Assembly (NCBI RefSeq): GCF_001661265.1
Contig: NW_017567002.1
Location: 310,001-374,000, forward strand
DNA length: 64,000 nucleotides
Direction: 5' to 3'
Origin: Saitoella complicata NRRL Y-17804
Lineage: Eukaryota; Ascomycota; Saitoellomycetes; Saitoellales; Saitoellaceae
This document shows positions 11,901 to 23,130 of the stretch, piece after piece (position 1 is the stretch's first letter; each line of letters opens with the position of its first letter). The notes beneath the pieces were generated by a model, which was given only the letters and a program-made list of their open reading frames with translations, was not told the origin of the DNA and made no database searches. Position numbers and translations under genes: made by a program.

Positions 11901-11982
11901 GCCTAGAAGGCCTGAGCCTGCGAGGTTGAATATCTCAGATGATATGAGCGCATATAGGCCCAGGAGGCTTGAGACGCATTGA
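8971..11982 (+). CDS. MscS-family mechanosensitive channel with EF-hand (Msy1/Msy2 type)
   Basis: Intronless, 1003 aa. A disordered N-terminus of about 170 residues is followed by hydrophobic segments near 180-205, 212-232, 258-280 and 308-330. A canonical EF-hand loop DKDMNGDVTCEE lies at about 495-506, then TM segment 537-556 and an MscS pore-lining helix and beta domain (about 560-690, with SGTAQEILASLVFIF and HPFDVGDRV). The C-terminal 300 residues are Ser/Gln/Arg-rich and probably disordered. The order four TM, EF-hand, MscS domain is that of the fission-yeast ER channels Msy1 and Msy2, which release or limit calcium during hypo-osmotic shock. ER location here is inferred from family. 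The start ATG follows an AT-rich leader, with no better upstream ATG. Confidence 0.9.
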   Translation: MPDPPEKSSPVKHQHTSTLAAPPTLSLPASQPLPSNFGSPSGPTVNIIPGTPAAEIHESSYAIPTFAQRVASPPGSVSSHQFLSEKDLLSPTRSFRRADTFRFEDELEIARAEQLAQEATVQDKTSHKGTRLTSKTTAAQDDFDRLANRKEHGQHPGLWRPPKEPITAFGKLFLKLHHYSILTRYFFYMLPVALVILIPLFIGAFTFYDASIGGVRMMWFFIWVEILWLTLWGAKIVSKAVPPIIGVICGTFTNSFKKWRNVAGQLELPITLFLWTLSFWVSFLPLMKHNHVDGNIATKDWETLMNRVLLSLFIAMVMNVVEKVIIQMIALNFHERQYEDRITLSKFQISSLAKMYQFSRERLKNVEDEEFELPDPDQLPSGARTPRQNIRSVAKTVGKQAKRGLNAATDVVGKVAGEIAGRRVAMTTDALQVVLTLLSTTRGSQTLARRIYKSFCTDGETVSTDEGEEEVVKMDTLADAFDSQDEAEAAFQMFDKDMNGDVTCEEIEMACVEVGRERKAITTSLKDLDNAVSKLDDIFTFIVAVIALIVFVSLISRSVSGILTTAGSTLLALSWLFSGTAQEILASLVFIFVKHPFDVGDRVDVPVNGTVTSLIVKEIRLMATEFRMLDGRIVQAPNSILNTVFILNMRRTGGVAEGAPVILKFGTTLEQIDALRQAMLDFVRSEKRDFKPDILTELTDVPELHSVKLSVIFFHRSNWQNEGLRIARRNKFMCALMVNLQLLKIESPNNLWPGTTQTTPMYVHHFNNGAMGSPPNYATSPPSPSGSPPGSASGGAGQIHRADTHDSMGHRMTPIPEEQQPVSLKDQRKRVDFSLGARRLVASDDMTDIHTLDEGRSVPQVAYEQAEAERQEREQGLTRQTSRQSQNSAQNSRSSFDSHQTQGSKLARRFTGRHRSASLSSMQRKLVGPRGYREGHGNNGGHVFDRNIDEPLPEEEEAAELAEINVVRNDIANAEFEPRRPEPARLNISDDMSAYRPRRLETH

Positions 11983-12336
11983 TAAGGCAACGCATAGAAG
12001 ATTTTTTGGATATCCTTATTGCTAGATCTAGAAGGTCCCTTGCTCGATACAATACATGATACCGTGTAACAAACTTTCACTAAGGTGGTGACCTCCCACG
12101 CATACGTATTGACAAATATTACTTTCTATTGAGACCCAAACAGACGAAGAACAGATGCTGCAAACATAACCAAACAAGAAAAACGAAAACCTATCGCTGA
12201 ACATACCCTGCCCTTTCCACGGCATCTATCGCCTGTACGTATCACAAAGAAACCGACCCACAAACCTGTATATTGTCCGCTGCATAAGCCTTGCAGCCAC
12301 AGCCCATACCAAATATGCTAGCTCTGCTTGCGTCGC
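11983..12336. other. Convergent 3' region between the MscS and RasB-like genes
   Basis: The plus-strand channel gene ends at 11982 and the minus-strand GTPase gene ends at 12337, so this 354-bp stretch holds both 3' UTRs. It is AT-rich, with CATAC and AATATT elements, and has no open frame worth reporting. Confidence 0.4.
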
Positions 12337-13074
12337 TCACATGATGATGCACTTCTTCTTTTGCTTCTTCGCGCCCGTGGTCTGACCGCCATTTCCGCGT
12401 CCACCAGCCGCCCGGCCCCCGGGCATGTCACCCCTTCCTCTTCTGATCGCCCTCACGACTTCGTAGAACGCCCTCTCCACGTTAACACAGTCCTTCGCAC
12501 TCGTCTCGATCCACTGCGCGCCGAGCTCCCTGGCAAGTGCCTGACCTTCCTGCGCACTGACCTCACGCTCCTGATGTCTGTCGGCCTTGTTACCGACGAG
12601 CATGCATGGTGGCGGGAGAGATTGCGGGGTGTCTTTTACGCGCGTAAGCTGTGAGTGGAAGCGAGCCAGACGGTCGAAGGTTGGTCGAGATGTGATAGAG
12701 TAGACGAGAAGGAATCCTTCACCATCCCTGTTCGCCCTGATGTTAGTACCGCTATGCGATAGAGGCAGACGACAGCAACAAACCTGATCCACTGATCCCG
12801 CAAAGCTGTATATTCTTCCTGTCCCGCAGTGTCCAAAACCTCCAACATGCAGCTCTGGTCATCGATGACGACCTGCTTGCGATATGAGTCTTCGATAGTC
12901 GGATCGTAGGTCTCAACGAAGTGATTTAAGCAGAGTTGAATGGTAAGAGCAGTCTGTCAAGCAGATCATTAGCATACATCTCGAAATTGGACGCGTTGAT
13001 CGAGAGGAACCCACCTTTCCGACACCACCATCACCCAAGACCACCAGCTTGTAGAGCGTCAACTTGCTAGCCAT
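12337..13074 (-). CDS. rasB: Ras-family small GTPase, RasB/Ras-2 type
   Basis: Three exons on the minus strand: 13074-13015, 12953-12784 and 12727-12337, giving 206 aa. The second intron has a perfect TACTAAC. The protein opens [20 protein letters not shown]; the P-loop GDGGVGKT is at residues 14-21, followed by effector region DPTIEDSY, G3 motif DTAGQEE, NKAD for guanine recognition and ETSAK. It ends in a lysine-rich stretch and the CAAX box CIIM, so it should be prenylated and held at the plasma membrane. The extended N-terminus and the segment [20 protein letters not shown] match RasB of Aspergillus and Ras-2 of Neurospora rather than the RasA group. Family members control polar growth and morphogenesis. 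The first exon is short (20 codons) and is chosen because it supplies the P-loop. Confidence 0.93.
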
Positions 13075-13748
13075 GTTGATTTGTATAGATGAAAGACGCG
13101 ATCGACTTGTTGCTCGGAAGACTGGTACCGATCAGAGATTAAGAATACCGATGGCGATCGAGCACAGGAGGCCGCGTATGCACTGAGGCAGATGTACTGG
13201 ACACTGCAAAGACGTGTCAGCCGAGAGGGATGTCGGACAAAGACGATAAAATACACACCAGTCAAATATACAAGGACGATACTGTCCTTCCTTCCTTTGG
13301 GGGATGCGATTTGTGGTTTGCTCGTTTTGACCCGCTTACGCGATTTGAAGGGCGGCGTGCAACGGTTGCGATTGCGGACTAAAAACCGTAACAAGTGCAT
13401 AAGTCGGCCGCGGACTGGAAGAAGCTTGCGGAGCACGGTCGCACGTGTACGGGACAGCAAGGAGGGGGGGTAGACGATACCGCTGGGAATATGGGAGGAT
13501 AGATTAGACGACGTCAAATGCCATCAGGAATATTCGGGTATTTCAGTTTGTCCCGATTTATTCGGCCTCGATGACAGCCAGCAGTGTACAGATCTAGCTA
13601 CTACGTGGTATCAAAACATGCTTAGAACCTAGGGGACTGACCACAACTCTTCTTCACCTTCACCTTCTGGCAGGGCATAGCTTAGCAAATCTATGAGCTC
13701 GAGATCTGAGTCCGAGTCTGAGCCTCAGTCTGAGCTTGAGTGTGAGCC
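13075..13748. promoter_or_regulatory. Promoter region of the RasB-like gene
   Basis: This 674-bp stretch lies upstream of the minus-strand GTPase gene and downstream of the next minus-strand gene. It contains a run of eight G at 13463-13470. At 13693-13747 there is an imperfect GAGTCT/GAGCCT hexamer repeat, just past the stop codon of the neighbouring gene. No coding feature is supported. Confidence 0.4.
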
Positions 13749-14612
13749 CTACCATGGCTCATTCTCACAGGACACACACCTTTGGATTCCTGCCGACCAA
13801 TCCGCAGCACACTCATCACATAAAGGCATCATATGCACATCAAGATCCCAGATGTTCAACCCCAATCCCTCCTTACATACTCTCTGGAAATCGTCTTTGT
13901 AACTCGCCAAACGGCTGATGCCATTCCAGGGTTCATTGAACCGCCGATTTCCGTTACGACATCCCTGTCTGTGCCCCAAGCAAGCCATCACATCGAACCC
14001 TATGTCTAACCGTACCATTTGTGCCAGTAGTCCGTGGTATGTGGACAGATAGGGCGTCTTTTGCTTGTAGTAGAACTGGGACTTTCCCGCAAACTGTGTT
14101 TCGTCCACATAAAAACCATCAATATCCGCGCAATCTAGTCTTTGCAGGGACGATGTCAGCCGCTTCATATGTGGATGTTTTGCTGAAGATGCGGGTGGAT
14201 CTGGTCGACCGGGTGGGAAGCGATACGTAAACTTTCCCAGGAAGGCCGAAAGTGCTGCCGAGTTCACCTTCGTGCATCCCCTAATAACAAGTCGTTCCAG
14301 GTACGGTACCATCAATATGACATCCCTGACAAACTGAATCGTTATGCCAGTCCCACTAACATCAAGGTATGTTAATCCTCTCGTCCATTTCGTTAGCCCA
14401 AGCCTCCTCAAATCCTTCACCTTCAACTTTGATAGGTTGGCGAATGAAAGTTTGGTAGGCGAAGCTGTCGGGAGAGCAATTTGCGTCGCCGATCTGACAG
14501 ATCGAGAGGTGCAGAGTAAAACGGAGATAGCCTGCGCAGTTTCGATGCGCGGGAGAATACAAGACATAAGAAGAGGGTTGGAGAGGACAGAAGCGCCAGC
14601 GGACTCTTCCAT
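13749..14612 (-). CDS. F-box/leucine-rich-repeat-like protein
   Basis: Single exon, 287 aa. The N-terminal 40 residues (SNPLLMSCILPRIETAQAIS and following) could be a degenerate F-box. Residues about 50-115 contain leucine-rich repeat units of the F-box-LRR kind, such as LTYLDVSGTGIT and YLERLVIRGCTKV. The C-terminus has a Cys cluster, CDECAADW followed by CVSCE, a possible metal site. Such fungal proteins usually recruit substrates to SCF ubiquitin ligases, but no specific ortholog is recognised and the F-box call is weak. The gene is divergent from the MIT-domain gene. An upstream extension of the N-terminus by another exon is possible. Confidence 0.5.
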   Translation of the reverse strand: MEESAGASVLSNPLLMSCILPRIETAQAISVLLCTSRSVRSATQIALPTASPTKLSFANLSKLKVKDLRRLGLTKWTRGLTYLDVSGTGITIQFVRDVILMVPYLERLVIRGCTKVNSAALSAFLGKFTYRFPPGRPDPPASSAKHPHMKRLTSSLQRLDCADIDGFYVDETQFAGKSQFYYKQKTPYLSTYHGLLAQMVRLDIGFDVMACLGHRQGCRNGNRRFNEPWNGISRLASYKDDFQRVCKEGLGLNIWDLDVHMMPLCDECAADWSAGIQRCVSCENEPW

Positions 14613-15229
14613 GCTGAATGTAATTGCGCTTCTTCAAGCGCTGACAGTAAGGCAACACCGAGCCAAGCCTGCTTATGGCGACTCGATCACGCACAAATCA
14701 AACACGAACGGGCAAACAGATGACCCTGGTCCCAGCAGCAATTGGCCATTCAAATACAAGAGCCGATGATTGCAATCAAATGCACCGAGAAAGCAGGTCG
14801 ATCTACCTGGTAATTCGGTTGCTCGATCGAAAACTGGTGGTGGCGTTCATGCCGTTGCTTGTTCATTTGGCCCAAAACGATAAGCTGCGCAGAGCCGCAG
14901 GTCGTGCAGGTATAGCCGGAGCAGGCCAGGAAGAGGTCAAAACGAGCTGCTAAAGGAATATTTTGCTACGTCTCATCAGGCTCTTTGTTCTCCTCATGTT
15001 CAGGTGTAATCCCTTTTCCCCGGAGTTGTACAGAGTTGGGTGCGGGAGGACCCTGGATGTTGAATGCGGGCGCGTCCTCGGTAGGGTGAACCGGAACTCG
15101 AAAAGGAGAAACCTTAAGTTGTACGCTGCAGAGTGTACACTCGGACCCAGCTCAAGACCAGCGAAGCAATTGCATGCGGTCGCGTTAAAGAATCATCATA
15201 TTTGACTGCTGTTCGTCGTCTCTGTCGGC
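14613..15229. promoter_or_regulatory. Divergent intergenic region between the F-box/LRR-like and MIT genes
   Basis: 617 bp separate two divergently oriented starts (14612 minus, 15230 plus), so both promoters should lie here. No strong TATA box, tRNA or repeat is seen. Confidence 0.4.
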
Positions 15230-17887
15230 ATGTCGCTTTCCGCGAAGAAGTCATACGGTGCTCTTTCGCATCATAGGTCGGCATCTCCTGAACGATCGCG
15301 GACTCAACGCCCGTCACGGTCGCCAGCGCGCGAGCAGGATCAAAATGTGGATGACGAAAGGACGCACAAGTCAATGGTGGGTATGCTCACTTTGCTCAAT
15401 GGTCAGTATCGCTAACTTTGTGCAGTTGACCGTCGCGCTTGCAAAAGCGCAGACAGCCGTGACGTACGACACTGCCAACAATACCAAGATGGCAATTGCG
15501 GCATATGCGCAGGCTTGCGATCTTCTCTCAACTGTTATGCAGCGTACCAAGGCCCCGGAGGACCACGAGAAGCTCTCGAGGATTTATTCGACATATGCTG
15601 ACAGAATGCGCCTCCTTATTGCAGAGGCACCAGCACCAGAGACGAACAAGGACTTGCCTCCCTCGCCGCCTGCAGGCGAAGAATCGGACGGTGAATACCA
15701 AGAATACGATCATATCGATCAAGATTATGAAGACGATTACAACGATATCGAGGAGGCGGTCTTAGGATTTGGTGCACGTATTCCCTCAAGGCTTGGCCCA
15801 CCATCTCCAATGAGACCGGAATCCGGGATTCTGGGGATGAATGCTATGCCGCAGTTTTATCAACAAATGAATGCATTAAATCCTTCATCGATGCCTCCTC
15901 CACCGCAGTTTGATCCTGCATCTGTGGTTTCTCCTGGGCATCGTCCTCCGATGACTGAGCGTCAGTCCTCCTCGACGTCGACGACAGCCACAACAAGCCG
16001 GACATCCCTCGGGTTTTCAGCTCAACGCGATTCAGCATCTACCATCGCTACATCTCCGGGCAATTCACCCATCCGGACACATGAGCCATTTCATCAACAA
16101 ACTGGTGAACTGCCTCCATCAAGTCGGGGCCACCGGCGAAAGAAGTCGAGTCTGTCAGCCAGCGGAGATTTCGAGAACGTACTCGGAGCAAATGACGTAC
16201 AGTGGTTGAACACGATTGATGAGGTGTCGAGCCGGACCAGCTCTCCATCAAGCCGGCGAACAGATCCTGCAGATACTCAGCCTTGGCAAGGGCGAAATTC
16301 CCCCAATGTCCAATTACGGACCGAGAAAGGCTTGAGTGAACTTTTTGAGGATACGGATCCCGAGGATGACATGGATGACACAGATCGTCTGCTGACCGAG
16401 ATTACGCGTACACTTGGTTTGAACGATTTGGATGAAGGCCCAGAAGATGAATACAACGCATTGAACGACTCCAAGAGAACGTCCGATGCTTCCTCTGAAG
16501 CTGCACTGTCCCACAGAGAAGGGCAAGTATTGCGGGTGCCTAGTGTTCGTCAGCGACGGCTACCTCAGATTCAGAACCTGTCAATAAGGACGGTGACGGA
16601 ATCAGCAAAGGAACCACCCGAACCATCAAGACCGGCCACTGCCGCAGCTCCACAACCTCCAGTGATGCCATCAATGCCACCGCCTCGTGCACCACTACGA
16701 GCGCCTGCGATGAGCCAGAGGAATTTTACAGCACCTTTACCGCAACTTGTTGCTCCACCAATGACAAAGTCATCTTCGAGCGGCGGGCCGCCTGGTTCAG
16801 CTAGAATGCGACCGACCACACCAAGGAGAGTCATGACAGACTATTCCGTGCCAATGCTGAACGGGTGGCCAGGGCAACGTGCTTATCCACCCCGAGCGCC
16901 AGGAATGCTTCGGATGCAATCTCAGAATTCATTACGGAGCATCGATGTTACGCTAGCTGGTCGTGCCACCCCGAGAAATGAGGATTACTCGCCTACAAGC
17001 TCGATCTTTGCTTCCAGTGAGTATGCGATGTCCTCGGCTGCATCGAGCTTCTCGTTACCCATGTCCGGCGGGGCTCCGGACCGGAAGATCGACTTCTTCG
17101 ACGATAGTTTGTGGGATCTTACCCCTGTTATCGAACCACAACCAGAAAGCACATTATTCCGTCCGTTCTGGCTGATGCGAGTGATTCTGAAATCGCTCAG
17201 AGAGGGAGCTCATCTTACGCCAAACCTTTACATCCCTCAAGACATCTGGATGATGAAGAGTGTCAAGCTCAAGGCTGTGGACGAGAAGATAAATGCCTGC
17301 GAGATTCTCGATAACGGCCTCAGGAGGGTTGGTGGAGTACCCTATGGCGACATCGAATCGCTTCTAGAAGCTCTTCTACAATTCCGCCTAGTCATGGAAG
17401 GAGTCCAGGCTACTCTTACGAAGAAGCTCGGCGAAGAGTTTGGGGGAGACGGTGGCAGTGAGAGGCCAGGCTTGGGTGCCGGGTGGAAGATGTCCCAGGC
17501 GACGCTGTCTCTGAAGGCGAAGTTCAAGAGCAAGAAGGACAGTGGGGCGTCGAAGCTGAATGCGCTAAGTGGTGAGAATGAAGTTATGTTCGAGGGACCC
17601 AATGCTGCATACATGAATGCACTGGCGAGGATGTTGGATCATGCACAAACGCTTGGTAAGTTGTCTATAATGGACTGTACATATGTTTAACTGACAATCT
17701 TACAGAGAAAATGTACGGACACTTCGACGTACACAATCTCCCCAGCAAATCACAAGACCGGTTCAACAAGTCTTTCCGACACGCAAGTGATTTCTTCGGA
17801 GGTGTAGTCTGTAAGTTCGTCATGGCGGACGTCAGTGTTTTACTGGAGAAATATCTCAAGACAGGTAGAGAGTGGATGGAACGCTAG
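15230..17887 (+). CDS. MIT-domain protein
   Basis: Exons 15230-15376, 15426-17655 and 17706-17887, giving about 852 aa. The first exon encodes a basic, Ser-rich start; after the junction the reading frame enters an MIT domain (about residues 50-120: LAKAQTAVTYDTANNTKMAI through YADRMRLLIAEAP), a three-helix module that usually binds ESCRT-III tails or microtubule-associated partners. The middle 450 residues are Ser/Pro-rich and probably disordered. The C-terminal 270 residues are better ordered, with helices around DDSLWDLTPVIEP and RPFWLMRVILKSLREGAHL. A further 54-nt GT...AG segment (17814-17867) is in frame and stop-free; I keep it as coding because it reads as an amphipathic helix (MADVSVLLEKYLKTGREWME). 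No named ortholog is assigned; a role in endosomal sorting is inference from the domain. Confidence 0.75.
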
Positions 17888-19499
17888 GTTGCACATGCTT
17901 TCGTGAACGGATTGCTCGATTGCTGTTCTGTTCTTGTTTTTGGTGCAAGGTCTGCGGGTTCAGACGGAGTCAACATCATCATCTATTACGGCTTTGGAGT
18001 TGTGTTTTTTTTTTTTGCATACTATATTCATGGCTTCGATCAACTGGGCTATAATATTTTTAAGGTAGGAGCTGCTTATAGCTGTTTACGACGTGATATG
18101 AATGGAGTTCTCGTCATTCAGGTTCACAAGGTTCATTTTAGATATGTGTAGAAGTAACAAGATTGTATTGAATAATATAATAACCCATTGAAACAGAAGA
18201 GCACTCAGCATACGAAGTTTTCTCAACAACCGCAGGGGTCCGAAGACCAATGCTTGTCAGGATTTTCAGTGTGTGTATTTACCATCATTGCGCTCTTCCT
18301 TTCCGTCTCCCAGAACGATACGACTGATTACAACGTCAAACATATCGCACAAGAAGAGAGAGAGGATGAATCAAGGCCTTGCACCCCCGAGAATAGTCGG
18401 AATTGAGTTATCACATCCGAGGATGAGACGCCGTACATTGCACTGAAGTTGCTTCTCAGCAAACAACCCCCGCGACAGCCTCCCAAGATCCGTCATCCTT
18501 TGCAGGAGGGACCGTGTCTTTCTGTTACTGTCACAAGCCTGTTAAGGCCAGGCCCTTCGAGAGCTAACACGACTGAGTCGAGTTGTATGAGGGAGATTCT
18601 CCGACCTTAGCCCCCTCGCGTGAAAAGAGAGGATATCAACCCAAGGGCCTCTATCCTTTCCGTGTGTGTAGCGAGGAAGTACGGCATTCGACGGTGCAAG
18701 GACTTGACTGGGTGTTGCGTTTGCGGAGGAGCAGCCAAAATATATAGCCCAGGGCGAGGGACGGCCGCCGTGGGAACTCCCGCAATTCACTCGCAGAAAA
18801 GCCTGAACCGGTCTCCAGAATAATTCACTTTGATGAGCTGGACATGCCGCGATATGTCTCCAGTTATCGAGGAGGATCAATGTCCTGCGAAAATTGTTCA
18901 TGAACACGTGCATACTCAGGGCTGCGGGTATAAGACCGAGGAACCCCGCGCGTACTGCGAAACCTTACAACTATACGTTCCAACGATGAGCAGGTTTACT
19001 CCGTTTAGGCGACCGGTCTAATCAATCGTGTCGACTCGTCGCTCCTGCTGGTTTCGCAAGAGGCCAAAGGGAGTGATGGGCGCTGTGGATATCGCCCTGC
19101 CTCCACCACCATTACAAGGGGCGTTGTAAGCAATCTGAGGTTCTTCCGTCTTGTCGCACTGGTTGTCTGGTTGCGGCAGAGGAGTAGTTGTATTGTGTTA
19201 GTGACGACGAGCAAGTGTTTGTTCGTCGTTTTATCATTTGCTGGCCTTGGGGATGAGTTAGCATCCGAATGGAACATGGCAAATCTGCCAGCGTGATAGA
19301 TAGCCGTACCGACAATAAACCCGTTGATCCGTACCCGCTTCCAACCACCTTTATTCATACTCCCATTTCTCTTGGCCCTGTACGCGTCGGTCTCGGCATC
19401 CCCCATGTTGCACCGATGCTCCGCCACGCACGTCCTCGCGCTATATGACGCTGGTAATCTCGAAGGTTCAACGAGACATACAGACAAACATACACCACC
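17888..19499. other. 1.6-kb gene-free stretch upstream of fimbrin
   Basis: Contains the 3' region of the MIT gene, a run of 12 T at 18005-18016, AT-rich sequence to about 18190, and a TATA-like AATATATAG near 18738. Short frames on both strands have no recognisable product and overlap each other. I regard it as 3' UTR plus fimbrin promoter, with no gene or RNA that I can support. Confidence 0.4.
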
Positions 19500-21428
19500 A
19501 TGAACGCAATTAAGTTGCAGGTAAGCTGATTCGAACATGCCTCTTGACAATTCATTGACTATTTTGTCCAGCGAAAATTCCCGCAGTTTACTCAGCAGGA
19601 TGTTTTCCAGCTGATCAATGACTTTCGAAACATCGACGTGGATGACAAGGGCTCGGTTGACCAACAGACCATCATCCAGGCAGTTTCTAAGACTGAGCGC
19701 GGTACTACCTACGACCAAATTCGCTCTACTCTGAAACAATGTAGCATTGATGCCACCGGTCGCGTCGAGTTGGATGACTACGTGGAGTTGATGTCAAAGC
19801 TGCGCGACACCAGTGCTCCAGCTCAGAACGCTCCCGCTACCCCCGGAAAGCCTTCCGCATCGAAGAAGACCGTCCAGGGATCTAGTGCAAACGTTTCTCA
19901 CACTATCAACGCCGACGAACAGACCGAGTTCACCAGACACATCAACTCCGTCCTTGCCGGTGACTCTGATGTCGGAGACCGCCTTCCCTTCCCCACCGAT
20001 ACTTTCCAGCTGTTCGACGAGTGTAAAGATGGTCTTGTGTTGTCCAAAATGATTAATGATGCTGTACCGGACACTATCGACGAGCGTGTTCTCAACAAGG
20101 GCAAGGGTGGAAAGAGGATCAACAACTTCCAGATGACCGAGAACAACAACATCGTTATCAACTCTGCAAAGGCTATCGGATGCTCCGTCGTCAACATTGG
20201 TGCACAGGATATCATTGATGGAAGGGAGCACTTGATTTTAGGTCTTATTTGGCAAATCATCCGTCGTGGTTTGCTTGGCAGAATCGATATCAAGTACCAC
20301 CCTGAGCTCTACCGTTTGTTGGAGGAGGACGAGACACTCGAGCAGTTCCTTCGTCTTCCCCCTGAGCAGATTCTTCTCCGCTGGTTCAACTACCACCTCA
20401 AGGCTGCGGGCTGGCACCGTCGTGTCACCAACTTCGGCAAGGACGTCAGTGATGGTGAGAACTACACCGTCCTCCTTAGCCAACTCGGCCCCAACGTCTG
20501 CTCTCGTGCTCCTCTCCAGACCCAGGACCTCTTGCAGAGGGCGGAGGAAGTCTTGCAGAATGCTGAGAAGCTCGACTGTCGCAAGTACTTGACCCCTACC
20601 GCACTCGTTGCTGGTAACCCCAAGCTTAACTTGGCTTTCGTTGCCAACTTGTTCAATACCCACCCTTGTCTCGAGCCTCTGGAGGAACACGAGCGTCCCG
20701 AGATTGAGGACTTCGATGCAGAGGGTGAGCGTGAAGCCCGTGTCTTCACTCTCTGGCTCAACTCCTTGGACGTCCAGCCTGGTGTGCACGACTTGTTCGA
20801 GGATCTCAAGGATGGTCTGGTCTTGTTGCAGGCGTATGATAAGGTCATCCCTAACAGTGTTAACTGGAGACACGTCAACAAACCCCGTGCCGAGGGCCAG
20901 GAGCTGTCTCGCTTCAAGATGGTCGAGAACACCAACTACGCCGTGCAGCTCGGTCTTGACAACCGTTTTTCCCTCGTCGGTATTCAGGGTGCTGATCTCA
21001 CTGACGGTCAGAGAACGTTAACTTTGGGTTTGGTGTGGCAATTGATGAGGAAGAATATCGTCAAGACCCTTGCTGCTCTTTCCAAGGGTGGACGGGAATT
21101 GACTGACGGCGACATGGTCAAGTGGGCGAACGAGATGGCTTCCAAGTCCCGATCAAGGCGTTCTCAGCCTATCCGTTCCTTCAAGGATCCAGCTTTGAGG
21201 GACGGTACGTTCTTGTTGGATGTGCTTGAGGGACTGAAGCCCGGATACGTTGACTATGAACTCGTTACCTCTGGACGATCCGATGAGGATTGCTTGCTGA
21301 ACGCCAAGTTGGCTATCTCTATCGCGAGAAAGGTCGGAGCTTTGATTTTCTTGGTACCGGAGGATATCGTAGATGTTCGCTCAAGGTTGATCTTGACGTT
21401 TATCGGATCGTTGATGTCGGTGCAGTAA
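19500..21428 (+). CDS. SAC6: Fimbrin (actin-bundling protein, Sac6/Fim1)
   Basis: Two exons, 19500-19520 (MNAIKLQ only) and 19572-21428, give 625 aa, the usual fimbrin length. The N-terminal region (about 10-80) is the EF-hand-like calmodulin fold (FRNIDVDDKGSVDQQTIIQA). Four calponin-homology domains in two tandem actin-binding cassettes follow: the first pair begins near TEFTRHINSVLAGD, and the second near REARVFTLWLNSLDVQPGVH, with the repeated signature KDGLVL and W-R-HVNK. Fimbrin crosslinks actin filaments in patches and rings during endocytosis and cytokinesis. The tiny first exon is chosen because it gives an ATG in good context right before a GTAAGC donor, and the downstream exon lacks an ATG before conserved sequence. 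Confidence 0.95.
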
Positions 21429-21686
21429 AGAATTCGAGAGGAAGGAAAGAGGAAAGACAGTGTACGAAAGAAGTTCTGTATTCTCGTTACCCTTTAACTT
21501 TGTATATCCGTTTGTAATTTGAAGTCCAGGATAGATTAAGCGACTTAGGCGGAAGTCGGGATCGTCCAGCCGACCGCTTCCCCGCAAAGCCCCACACTCG
21601 ACGTCGTTAAGTATCTAGACGCTATGGAGGGTAAGATCAAGTACTCCAAGGCAAACGAACGAACAGTCAATTGAAGACGATCCAAC

Positions 21687-23130
21687 ATGCTCGCGTTCAA
21701 GTCTTCAGTCCGACCGGCTGGATCATCGGTTTGTACTCCTTCCATGTTGTAGCCTTAGGACTTCTCGCTGATCTATCTCAGTTCCGTCGAGTGATCACAG
21801 CAGTACGGAGGCTTCACATTCATGAACACCAAGCAAACGATCTTTTGAGACACCATGCGATTAGAATTCCTGCAGGCGGGATTGCCCGCACGCCGGCGGA
21901 GGCTCGCGCCGTTGCGGAACAGCTTGAGAAGAGTGGGAAGACGGCGTATATGGTAAAGGCACAGGTGTTGGCCAATCAGAGGCAGACGGGGACATTCGAG
22001 AATGGTGTAAAGGGTGGAGTCAGGGCAGCAAGCAGGTATGCTATACGCTCAGTCTGTTGATCCGGAACGAACTCATCATGATTGCAGTGCCGAGGATGTT
22101 GAGCGTGCCGCCCGGGACATGCTCGGACACCGTCTCACTACGCCAGCACCCACCACCAACCCAGCTGGACTCCCCACAGCATCCGTGCTTGTGACAGAGA
22201 AGCTCGATGGCCGTCAGCTTTACCTCGCCATCACATGTGATCGCAAAACCTGCGCACCCATCGTCGTCTGCTCCCGCCGCGGCGGCATTGAACTGGAGAA
22301 CCTCGACCCAGAAAGCATCCATCGCATTCAAATCAAATACTCCAAAGGAATCACCGACTACGTCGCTGCTAGCGTCGCCAGTGCCCTTGGTTTGGGTATC
22401 GACCAAATGAAGAACACCCTCGAAAAACTCTGGACAATCTTCAAAGAGAAGGAGGCACTCATGTTGGAGATCAACCCTTTGATCGAGACAACTGAGGGCA
22501 AGGTGGTTTGTGCTAGTCCGAAGTTTTCATTCGACAATGCTGCGAGGAGTAGACAGCCTGAGTTATTTGGGGCCGCGTCTAAACACGACGGGTCGACTGG
22601 ATTGAGGGATGTTTCGCAGGAGGTTGCGGAGGAGGTGAAAGCGGAGGAGGCTGATCTGGTATACATCAAGATGTTTGAGGGGAATGTTGGTACGCTCGGT
22701 AGGACTTCCTCCCTCCTAGTTGACAAACCATCTAACGGTGATACCAGTTAACGGAGCCGGCTTGGCAATGTCGACCCTCGATACCATCGCTCACTATGGT
22801 GGAGCTTCGGCCAACTTCTTAGATGCCGGAGGTCGAGCAACCTCAGAAACCATCAAACAGGCTCTGACGCTTATCCTCTCCGACAAGAGAGTCAAATCAG
22901 TCCTCGTTAACATCTATGGTGGTCTCACACGAGGAGACATGATTGCTAACGGTATCATCCTGGCTGCGAAGAGTCTTGATATCCACGTACCCGTAGTGGT
23001 CCGGATTCAGGGAACGAATTCTAAGGAGGGACAGCAAATTATCAGGGAAAGCGGATTGGGATTGATCAGTTGTGACGGGATGGAGGAGGCAGCGAGGAAA
23101 GCGATCGAGTTGGCGAATGCTGAGGCCTAG
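21687..23130 (+). CDS. Succinyl-CoA ligase beta subunit-like protein (LSC2 family, divergent)
   Basis: Exons 21687-21728, 21782-22035, 22088-22698 and 22748-23130, total 429 aa. The first exon and start of the second give a basic mitochondrial presequence (MLAFKSSVRPAGSSFRRVIT), then RRLHIHEHQANDLL aligns with the start of mature beta subunits. ATP-grasp and C-terminal CoA-ligase parts are complete: LEINPL, NGAGLAM, NFLDAGG, VNIYGG and VVVRIQGTN are all visible. The family joins a dicarboxylate to CoA at the cost of ATP or GTP as an alpha-beta pair. It is unusual that the glycine-rich AGGRGK loop of normal beta subunits reads ANQRQTG, and that the second Mg-binding Asp after EINPL is replaced (CASPK). 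The alpha partner lies 2.7 kb downstream. An ordinary TCA-cycle role is therefore doubtful; ligase activity on another acid is inference. Confidence 0.85.

Noticed and set aside
19005-19739. A 244-codon minus-strand frame overlapping the fimbrin promoter and first exons
   Set aside because: It runs antisense into the conserved fimbrin EF-hand region, shows no known motif and has mixed composition.
20238-20873. Minus-strand frames of 150-211 codons within the fimbrin gene
   Set aside because: Antisense shadows of a conserved exon, without promoter, splice or domain support.
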